NCBI RefSeq assembly: GCF_001949145.1
Contig: NW_019091440.1
Span: 524,557 to 588,556, forward strand
DNA: 64,000 bases
Reading direction: 5' to 3'
Source of the DNA: Acanthaster planci
Taxonomy: Eukaryota; Echinodermata; Asteroidea; Valvatida; Acanthasteridae
Every line of letters begins with the position of its first letter. Position 1 is the first letter of the stretch. Both the position numbers and the translations under genes were made by a program. The notes under the pieces are model-generated. The model saw nothing but the letters and a program-made list of their open reading frames with translations, did not search any database and was not told where the DNA came from. Of the stretch, positions 56,134 through 64,000 are shown in pieces.

Positions 56134-56612
56134 GGTGGTTGTTGAAATTCTTTGCTAGTGACTGTTGAAACTCAAAGCGCCTCTCGTTCTGCCACGGTAA
56201 CACTGGGTCTGTTATATCTGATTCTACATTGCAAGCTAAATACCTATGTACATGTACATGTACATGTACTGCGTATAAATTACAACAATACACTTGTCTG
56301 TGTGACGCACTGCAAATTATTGGCTCAAGGTCAAATTAATCTACGGAGCTACGAATGTGCCATCTTAGTTGTCAATGGCACTCGTAGCCTCGGTCTGGTT
56401 TGTTGTGACATCGAGTCGGTGTAAAATCGCCAGTAACATGTGCCATTTGAAAATTTTAACTAGAACTATTGTCCATGTCGTACTTAAATACAACGAAATC
56501 GAGAAAGTGAACTCTTGAAGTTAGATTTTGGTGATGAAGTCGCTTAAATAAAGTAAGTTCGCCCTCTTTTAGGTCGCGCGAGGTGCTATTTATCGTAGGC
56601 CCTACAGAAAGC

Positions 56613-56855
56613 CTACCTGTATACATAATGTAGAACAAAAATTAAAACAATAGAATACAATGAGAAAACGTATTCTTCCGGTTTGGAATACTTTCGAAAT
56701 GGGTCGGAATATTCCGAGCCCATTTCATCGATTTCTTGTAAAAGTGACTCTCGCGAACAGTTTTCGGGATTGATCAAAATTGCTTCTCTGTGCAGATCTC
56801 TCGAATCACTCATCAAAGCGTCAGGGGAAAAGATCTTAATCTGTCTTCTTGCCAT
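56613..56855 (-). CDS. Orphan 80-residue frame with hydrophobic C-terminal tail
   Basis: ATG at 56855-56853 follows an AAAAT context. The frame starts MARRQIKIFSPDAL and runs through an acidic polar stretch (ENCSRESLLQEIDEMGSEYS). It ends in VFSLYSIVLIFVLHYVYR and a TAG. The tail has the length and hydrophobicity of a single membrane anchor with a basic end. The last codons overlap a good donor (AG|GTAGGC), so it could instead be a first exon in phase 2. It does not fit the phase of the CD225 gene B second exon. No family is recognised. It lies upstream of CD225 gene B on the same strand. Confidence 0.4.
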   Translation of the reverse strand: MARRQIKIFSPDALMSDSRDLHREAILINPENCSRESLLQEIDEMGSEYSDPFRKYSKPEEYVFSLYSIVLIFVLHYVYR

Positions 56856-57221
56856 ATTTTAATTTTCAGTTTCGATATCTATGCACTTTTGAAGATTTGT
56901 TTAGACAAACTATTTTGTGACGGAAGTGTATGTGCATGTGTGCGCTGCAAGTGGAAATGGATGACGACCTTATCGTGATTTCACGCGTTATTTTAAGACG
57001 TGTTAAAATCAAGACTGATTGTCGCACGTTTTTGATAAAGGAAGCATTTGGGAATGTTGCGGTAGAGATGTGAAATATTTAGGTTACAAAAAATCCACCA
57101 TGGCCGAGCCCAGAGTGTGACGACTTCTCGGGGTCATGTAAGTTCACCCCTTCCACTTAGTTTGTGCGCATGCGCTAAAAGTCGGCAAAGTCGTGGTCAC
57201 TTTTTGTTGCTTATTGTTAAA

Positions 57222-57302
57222 ATGGCGACGCCAGCCATGCAACAAACGACTATGCCAAAATCCATCTGCGGAGATCGTCCGCATCGTGGAAATGTTTGCT
57301 GA
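57222..57302 (+). CDS. Short frame, possible first exon of a plus-strand gene (uncertain)
   Basis: ATG in a good context (AAAATGG) opens MATPAMQQTTMPKSICGD and stops after 26 residues. It lies divergent to the minus-strand frame at 56855. It could be the missing BET1 first exon only if a weak internal GT is used, since BET1 needs an exon ending with one base of a codon. There is no family support. Confidence 0.2.
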   Translation: MATPAMQQTTMPKSICGDRPHRGNVC

Positions 57303-57453
57303 ATTTTTACCAGAGAAATAAAATCAGGCTTCAGATTTCATTTTGTGATGTGTATCTTGTTAATCAGAAATGACATTTAGGAGAAAACGGGGTAAAAGAA
57401 CGTTGTACGTCAGTTACATTTTCGAACGTAAAAAAAGGTATTTTAAAATCGAC

Positions 57454-57622
57454 ATTTCACCATAGTGCACCTCCACGTCGTATTTGCAACGCGTTGGCCA
57501 ATCACAACACACGAAACCTGTAGACCCTTTCCAAACGCGCGTTGGGTCGACAGATTCCGCCCATTGTGATTGGCCAACGCGTTGCAAACTCTTGGAGACG
57601 CGCTCTTGTGAATCGCCCGTAT
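57454..57622. mobile_element. CCAAT-bearing palindromic MITE, copy 4
   Basis: GCAACGCGTTGGCCAATCAC and CCAAACGCGC at the left are mirrored by GTGATTGGCCAACGCGTTGC and TTGTGAATCGCCCGTATAA at the right. The centre is TTGGGTCGACAG. The left terminus is worn. Confidence 0.85.
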
Positions 57623-58149
57623 AAGTTGTTCTCAGTTTATTTACTCCACACACGCATGCTGCATGTCTTGGTGATGGAAAGGGTGTTCGAAAAAAGATAC
57701 AACAGTTATGTTTACGCTATTGCGAATTGTCCTTCGTTATGGTTTTATCAATTTCAACTTGGCTTTCAGTCCATTATCGTTATTCTTATATTTAACGATG
57801 GTAACCTGTTCACTATACAGTGGTCTTCCGCAGGGCCCGGCTACAAGGTATAAGAAACACAATTAAAACTAAAGTACATCTACATACAGTAAAAGTAAGA
57901 ACAAGTAAGACGATCATAAAACAAATACTATTTACCAAGAATTAGGAACGAAAAAATTTAAATAGGTAGTCACTCATAATTACAAAAGACTATAATCATA
58001 AATGTGGAAAGCACACGACAATAGAGTAAGACGCAAAATTAAAAATATATAAAGACAAAAATGTGATATAGTACAACAAAAAATACTTAGTATTAACCCA
58101 AATATAAGGGAAATCAAATTAAATTTAAAATAATAAAATAATATTTAAG

Positions 58150-59130
58150 CAAAATTTCAACTGCGCACAGTTTAATAGGTTTGTTTTAAAAGATCACTCA
58201 GCATCGATTTCTTAAATACACCAAGAGATGGAGACGATCTTACGTCAAAATTTATAGTGTTCCATGCCAACAAACCTTGAACAACCGGACTATGCTGATA
58301 ACAGCTTGATTTGAAATCAGGGATCACTAGTAGATCGGCCGCTGATTGTCTCGTTCCATGGCCGTGGATATCAGAGACTTTTTACAATGTTTTCTGATAT
58401 AGGTAACTTGAAACAAGATTATTAACACACTTATACATGAAAACGGCTTGAAGATAAAGGAATCGTTTCTGCGAAGGGAGCCATCGCAGCTCATCAAATA
58501 GTTCGGTTCCCGATGAGTCAAGCCCTCTGCTCAAAATTATTCTTGCGGCATACTCCTGCAATTTGAAAAGTTTATCAGTGCGCTTGTGGAAACGGCCAGA
58601 CTAGATTTGACAACAGTAATCAACATGACTCGGAGGTAAAATAAGTGTGTTATAGAGAAGTCTGGGAGATTGAATTGTTAGGTATGGTTTGACACATCAA
58701 AACATGCCAAGCTTTGCCTGAACTGTACTCACAAGTTTATCAGCATATTCAGAGCAGTTCAGTTGCTCGTCAATAATAACACCAAGAGATTTTGCTTTGC
58801 TGACCCGGTTCAGTGTGTGATTATTAACCTCTACCTTTAAGGAAGATACCGTGCCTAATTTGTGTTTGGATCCGACAACCATAACATTTGACTTTTCGTA
58901 ATTTTAAACAAGACGATGCTTTATCAACCAATTATAAATCTCCCTCATGGCTACACACAGTTTCTGTTCTATTTCAGAAGCAGTTTTACCTCTTACAGCG
59001 AGAGTGGTGTCATCTGCATACATGTCTATGGTACCTTCGCTGATTGCGGTAAGCAATGTATTAATATTATAAGCAAACAATAGAGGACCAAGAATTGATC
59101 CTGGAGGCACTCTGTTCCTCGGCATCACCT
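58150..59130 (-). pseudogene. Non-LTR retrotransposon reverse-transcriptase relic
   Basis: On the minus strand the frame contains PGSILGPLLF, then the catalytic YADDTTL, YNWLIKHRLV, an in-frame stop, and SNVMVVGSKHKL and SLGVIIDEQL. Further stops interrupt the C-terminal region, which is still recognisable in pieces such as LYNTLILPPS and KLFKLQEYAARIILSRG. This is the RT palm to C-terminal part of a 5'-truncated LINE-type element (jockey/CR1/RTE-like; clade not determined). The 3' boundary is near 58150; AT-rich DNA from 57850 may be its tail. Confidence 0.85.
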
Positions 59131-59261
59131 GTACAGGCCATGTGGCACTTTATTTTGCACAAAGTATGAGTCAGCGTGCAATACTACAACCAGAAGGTGG
59201 GACTGGGATGAAGTCTACAATCGTACAGCGCCCTCGCGAGACACGACATCTTAGCATACGT

Positions 59262-59342
59262 GGATGTTCGTACGTACACGTACATGTACATTGTACATGT
59301 ACGTGTACATATACATGTACATGTCATTGTACATACGTATAG
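59262..59342. repeat. TACATG/CATGTA palindromic microsatellite
   Basis: Alternating TACATG, TACGTA and TACACG hexamers on both strands form a self-complementary tract. A shorter version is at 56248-56272. Confidence 0.85.
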
Positions 59343-60413
59343 TAGAGACTTCAGCATAGTATGGCATACGATCTTTGACTGCGACTTGGATTAGGAATCG
59401 GACCGATTCCAGCGCAACGCGAAAAGGCAGTAAGTTTTCCGGAAGCTGGTTCATGCATATTTTTTAGCCATGAATCTGTAATGTTATGTTAACTGGTCAA
59501 GTATTCAAATTGAGTATTTGAAGAATTAATGTCTGATTTGTAGCGCTAAGCTTCTTTTAGGAATAGGATTTTTGGGAAACATCCTCACGGCATCAGGCAA
59601 GGTTCGTGCTTGAATCAACTTTCTACCTATGATCATGTCCACTGCATTGGTTGGCCATTGCCATATGGCGGCTATTGCACCTGGACGAGAATTTCAAATA
59701 CAGAGGCCACCATTTTTACCCTGCAGCAAACTTTCCTGAAAGTAATAATTTGTGTTCCAATAAGTCAACTTGGGAAACCACTTGCTTTGGCCCAGAATTT
59801 TTCAGACATGTCGGATCAGTGTCCTACCTGCACAGGGTTTGAAGCAGCATTTGTATGGAATTCTTTATTTAATGTTTTGTTTTGTACTAAGTTTCATCTT
59901 TTTTTAGCATTGTAATTGTTGCACAGCAGGATATCTCTTACAAAACAGCTCTCAGCATGGCCAGTGACGTTGACTTTCATTTCCTCCGTCTTATTTGTGA
60001 CCCACTCTACAAAAATGAGTCTTAAGTCACCAGAGCTACGTTGGAGTAAAAAGTGTTTTAGAATAATTTTGCAAAGTGTAAATCAATAGGAACGCACAGC
60101 ATTTGTCACCATGGGGTATCCACTTTCATCAGGATGCCAAACTGAGTGATACATCAAAACCAAAAACTCAATTTGCTCTTTCTAGTACAAATGAAAACTC
60201 AAAAAATGGCTCTGGTGACTTAAGACTCATTTTCACATAGTGGGTCACATTTTTGTTAGCATGTTAGGCTTTATATTTTGACCTGTCTGATTTCATCAAA
60301 TCCAACATTTTTCGCTCACAGTCTCCCCAAAGCCCTTCCCCATAGACGATTTGCAGATTCTCGGCCGTGTGCCACGTTGTAAAGTGACAACTACCACTGA
60401 CGGTTGATTACTC
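59343..60413. other. Intergenic, no gene seen
   Basis: AT-rich DNA with short frames only. Nothing recognised on either strand. Confidence 0.6.
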
Positions 60414-60599
60414 TCAGTAAAGCTCAGCATACAAATCCAGCAGCATTTCTCCGGGATCCGGCAGATATCTTACAACAACTGGCTCAAGCACTGTCCTTGG
60501 GTCGCTAGAAGAGTCCAGAGAAATCATCCAATCAGGATGAGGCGAGCAGGCTGTAAGTAGTCGACGGATGCATCTTGCATAGTCGTGACTCCGGCACCA
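60414..60599 (-). CDS. Orphan terminal-exon candidate
   Basis: After a CTGTCACAG acceptor, 61 codons read without a stop to TGA (60416-60414). They include WCRSHDYARCIRRLLTACS, HPDWMISLDSSSDPRTVLEP and VVVRYLPDPGEMLLDLYAEL. Codon composition and the exact phase-0 length resemble the secure exons of this window rather than random frames. No family is recognised and no partner exon is identified. It may be the last exon of a minus-strand gene overlapping BET1 or reaching beyond the window, or a pseudogene. Confidence 0.35.
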   Translation of the reverse strand, partial: WCRSHDYARCIRRLLTACSPHPDWMISLDSSSDPRTVLEPVVVRYLPDPGEMLLDLYAELY

Positions 60600-61070
60600 C
60601 TGTGACAGATTACTTGGAAAGTGGAGTGCGTGCACGTGGGTTATTCTATAAATTGGGGTTCGAATTTGTTTGTTCGAGTTTCTGTCACATCTGACATGAT
60701 TTTCTAAGTTAAAACACATTTTTTTTTATTATCAAGAGCGATTAAGAAATTGCCTGTCGTAAGAAATAGCTCAAAGTGAATTTCATTGATATTTCCATAT
60801 TTCCAAATTACACGAGTCAAGTGTAGCAGGGATGGAAACATGTCACACTTCTTGACCCTGATTTTTATAGACTGACTCACAGACATCTGTTTTTTTTGAG
60901 GTGACTGTTTAAAAACGAGAGAGATCAAGCCTGTGAGTTGAGAGTGAGCGATGATACTTCACTCATCTGTGTTTCTTTTCCCTACTTCAGTTTTTGGTTG
61001 ATCCAGGACAAGTTGACTGCTTCAGCTCAGTATGCAAAGGTCAAAGTGCATTTATTTGTCTTCTTTCCAG

Positions 61071-63468
61071 TGGAATCTGGTGGAAGTCGCACCTACGCAG
61101 ACTACAATGCAGTAGAGGATGAAAATGAACGGCTCGTTGACAGTCTACACGATAAAGTCTCCACGCTCAAATCAGTAGGTTCATACATCGGCTCACTAAA
61201 AGGGGGCTCGATGTAAACTTAGGTTTCCCAAAATTTGGGAAGAAAGCAATGAATTCCTTCGCTGGCACCGTCGTTGAGACCAGTCGAAAGACAAGACACG
61301 AGACGGGACATCAGAGTGGACGTAAGACCAGACACTGGACCAGTGGCAAGACCAGTTACAAGACCCGTCTCACATGAAGGAGGCGTGGGCACTTACAATG
61401 CAACAAGAGTACTTCTGTTGCACTTCACCTGAGTAGCTTTTGCCTGGCTTTCAGACGGAAGGTCGTTTCTTGGCCTGGTGATGGACTTTTGGGATCTTTC
61501 AATGATCTCATTAAAAGGGTCTTGATAGCAACGTCGTCCATCTCAAATCTTACCAAAAGTGACCTCTGGTTCCAATCATTTGTCGTCTTTTTTGATTACT
61601 CTATGCAGCTGTCCATCGACATCGGAACAGAGGTTCGAGAACAGAACAGTTTTCTTAAGCAGCTGGTAAGTTCAGGTCCACCAAACCTGCTCCTTGAAAT
61701 GAAAAATGGTTCACACTCACACACATATTTGTGCAAAACTCTGGACCGTAGGAAATGGCAGTGGTCTCGTTTCTGGTTTACATTATATTTTGGCACATTC
61801 ACTTTTCAATACAGAAAGGGTCCTACACTCTCTCTGACAAGAGAGGGCGCTGTTGCTGTGATGTCAGTTTGGGCATGCACTGTACAGCTGAGCTTGAGGA
61901 CTCGCCCCCTCCCTTCACGAAACTTAGAATGAAAGTCATCGAAATCATTTCATGCTCATTTCTGCTGATGGACGCTAGTCATGCACCAGCAGCGAAACAA
62001 GCATGTAAGAGGAAAATTGTGCACAGCAAACTTCCTGCGTTCTAGCAACGTTTTACTGCAGGGGCAGCTGTATAGGGCTGTGCCGAGTATCCAAAAGGCC
62101 GAATATTCGATTCGATTGTCGAATATTTGAATATCATTTTTCGAATTTGAATATTTGAATGCAAATTCATGAAAAGGAGGGGACAATTTCCTTTTGTTTT
62201 AAATGAGAAGAATTGCAGATTCAAATGAAAAGCGTCAGAAACCTTACAACGATTTAAAAGGTAAATTATTCATTAAACAATTTAAAGGAGTAGAAATTTT
62301 AAATGGGGCAAGAAGTCTTGCTCATCTCTTCAATCTTGCTAAATTGTGGCTGGAGATACTCCTTGATCAAAGAAGCTATGATATTGATCATAATGTACAA
62401 CTATGTGTTATTGCAACTGATTTTGTATATGGTTTGTTCATCAACAATCTGCCACTCAGTGCGACCGAATATTTGGATATTCAATCAAATTGAAGGCCGA
62501 ATATTCAAATAGTGAATTATTCAAATTGACTCAGCCCTAAAGCTGCAGTAGTGAAGTGTCTGCCTTGGAGGACATCACTTTTGTGCTCATGAAAATGAAA
62601 ATTTTGCTGAGCAGTGTATCCATAAGAGGCCCCGGAAACACCCTGAAAATTGGTTCATTCTTGGCACGCAAGTGGACACGAATTCTAAGTTGCGACATCA
62701 GATGAAATATTTGCTCAGTAAAATTACACAAGTGAAACACATGTCCACCCAAGTGAAGTTTTGTGTCATCAAATTCGCTTCACTTGCACCCGATCCGACT
62801 ACCCACCGCTGCTTATAAGTGATTCCTGTGCGGCAAAATAGCCTGCAAGAACTGCGATGCTAATATATTATCGTATGATGCAATACAGTAGGCAAACTTA
62901 TTAGTGGGGCTCGTTCGAGCCTTCTGCTTGCAAATATTCTTGACTCTGACTAGCCTCACTTGTAAGTGTGCTACTGAAATGTATCATACGATAATATGTT
63001 AGCATCACAGTTCTTGCAGGCTATTTTGCCGCACAGGTCTCACTTATAAGCAGCGGTGGGTAGTCGGACCGGATGTCACTTTCAGTATGAACCAGCCTTT
63101 AGCCCTGCTAGTGTTCGAAAAGTCCCCATCAATAATTTCCTTCACTTTGTGGTTTACGCTACCTACTGTGGGCTTCACAATATTACTTTGATTTGATTCC
63201 TCTTCGGCTGAACTTACTGTGTTGTCTGGTATATTTGTCTTTATAAAAAATCAGCGGACGCAAATTGAAAGTAGCCAAATTAGCGATGTCAGTTGACTGA
63301 CCTCATTTGCAGGATGACACCTTTGATTCCTCCGGAGGCTTGTTGTCCTCCACCATGGGCCGTCTGAGCAAGATGGCCAGGGCGGGCCACAACTGCTACC
63401 TGTGCTACCTGCTCCTCTTCTCCTTCTTCGTCTTCTTTGTCATCTACTTCATCATCCGGCTCAGATGA
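61071..63468 (+). CDS. BET1: BET1 Golgi vesicle SNARE, lacking its first exon
   Basis: Qc-SNARE of ER-Golgi transport vesicles, working with syntaxin-5, GOSR and SEC22/YKT6 partners. Three exons: 61071-61174, 61609-61665, 63313-63468. They encode EDENERLVDSLHDKVSTLKS, then LSIDIGTEVREQNSFLKQL, then DDTFDSSGGLLSSTMGRLSK and a C-terminal anchor LCYLLLFSFFVFFVIYFI ending in RLR and TGA. The central Q of the SNARE zero layer is the Q in EVREQN. The order matches vertebrate BET1 exon by exon. The first exon must supply one base before TG at 61071 plus the start codon, and was not found with confidence upstream. Confidence 0.94.
61268..61372 (-). repeat. 12-mer repeat tract
   Basis: AAGACCAGACAC, TGGACCAGTGGC, AAGACCAGTTAC and similar units (reverse complement of GGTCTTGTGACT) in the first visible BET1 intron. 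Confidence 0.75.
62073..62539. mobile_element. hAT-like non-autonomous element, copy 2
   Basis: Inverted ends TAGGGCTG and CAGCCCTA. The flanking eight bases CAGCTGTA (62065-62072) and AAGCTGCA (62540-62547) match at six positions, consistent with an 8-bp target duplication as in hAT elements. AATATTCGA-rich subterminal repeats are present. It is in the BET1 intron. Confidence 0.75.
62789..63073. mobile_element. Long palindromic MITE
   Basis: Arms of about 85-90 bases: ACTACCCACCGCTGCTTATA, TGTGCGGCAAAATAGCCTGC and TATTATCGTATGATGCAA at the left return as reverse complements at 62978-63064, around a loop of about 95 bases. It sits 240 bases before the last BET1 exon. Confidence 0.85.
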
Positions 63469-63769
63469 CGACGACAGACGGTGGCGCCGTTACCGAAATG
63501 TGGGAGAATAATGACATCTTGCCCGTCACTGCGATAATTGTGGACAATCAGTGCAGCAGTGGCTCCTTGATTGGGCATTGAGATGGGAGCCCTTACAGAG
63601 GCATCCTGAGCGCCCTCTGTTGATTTGAAATGAGAACTTGGCTGGCAAGATGACTATTGAGGACATGACCTTTAAGGGGAGTCTAGAATTTTTTTTTAAA
63701 AGTAAATTTTTATCGTGGATGACTTGATACAGTTTTGCGCTACTTTATGAAAAACAGGGATGGATAAAT

Positions 63770-63775
63770 AATAAA
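63770..63775 (+). terminator. BET1: BET1 polyadenylation signal
   Basis: AATAAA about 300 bases past the BET1 stop, in an AT-rich context. Position and sequence fit a polyadenylation signal. Confidence 0.6.
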
Positions 63776-64000
63776 TATTACGTATGCTGGACAACTCTGG
63801 CCGGTGGAATGAGAAGCCGTCACTGCAGTGGTGCCGCAGGTCATGCTCGTGCAAAAATGCCCCCTCGACCAGTTGGGTTCAATTTCTAGCTAGCACGCGC
63901 ATGTCAGGCTGAGGAGCCCAGGGGCCTGTTTGATTTACGCGGATCCGGATCCATATCGTGACCAGTGACCTGATTTTGGTTCACTGACATCCGGACCCAC

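Noticed and set aside
57100-57140. ATGGCCGAGCCC followed by a GTAAGT donor as the BET1 first exon
   Set aside because: The frame meets TGA after six codons before the donor, so it cannot supply the BET1 N terminus unless the sequence is in error.

Overview
This window is eukaryotic nuclear DNA from an animal. Its genes are split by GT-AG introns, the intergenic DNA is AT-rich, and non-autonomous repeats are dense. The organism is most likely a marine invertebrate deuterostome: echinoderm first choice, cephalochordate or hemichordate possible. The basis is gene content (a single B-Myb-type Myb, a CABIN1 orthologue, CD225/dispanin genes, BET1), exon-level similarity to vertebrate orthologues, and frequent TACATGTA and TAGGCCTA motifs. 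The species assignment is inference.

Layout. (1) 586-13754, plus strand: the 3' two-thirds of a CABIN1 (HIRA-complex/Hir3-type TPR) gene in 17 exons, 5' end outside the window. (2) 13755-23440: 3' flanks of two convergent genes, filled with small palindromic transposons, including a foldback element built from ~42-bp subrepeats (17400-18050). (3) 23441-38665, minus strand: a complete R1R2R3 Myb gene of about 18 exons and about 634 codons. It has the Myb DNA-binding domain, a CDK-site-rich middle and a C-terminal MuvB-binding domain, so it is B-Myb-like (MYBL2/MYB class). A 456-base assembly gap (29466-29921) lies in one intron. (4) 38866-43725: no recognisable complete gene; a minisatellite of palindromic units, dispersed repeats and one orphan reading frame. 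(5) 43726-47328 and 52447-56133, both minus strand: two tandem paralogues of a CD225/dispanin two-helix membrane protein. They share the same four-exon structure and intron phases, each starts in a tiny ATG exon, and each has a PPxY motif. (6) 56613-56855, minus: an orphan 80-residue frame with a C-terminal hydrophobic tail. (7) 58150-59130, minus: a decayed non-LTR retrotransposon reverse-transcriptase relic. (8) 60414-60599, minus: an orphan terminal-exon candidate. (9) 61071-63468, plus: BET1 (Golgi Qc-SNARE), all exons but the first, followed by an AATAAA signal.

The genes are not a functional cluster. CABIN1 acts in histone H3.3 deposition and calcineurin control, Myb in cell-cycle transcription, CD225 proteins and BET1 in membranes. 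I found no operon, CRISPR array or integrated defence system. The most unusual material is in three places: the mobile DNA (foldback element, TTAA-flanked miniature elements, a transposon inside a transposon, intronic relics of a CABIN1 exon); short motifs in CABIN1 (duplicated SUMO-interaction-like motifs, a terminal calcineurin-docking-like motif); and the tandem CD225 pair.

Exon boundaries were set by hand from splice signals, intron phase and remembered family similarity. The Myb exons at 33539-33818, the start of its 32864-32992 exon and its first exon are the least certain.
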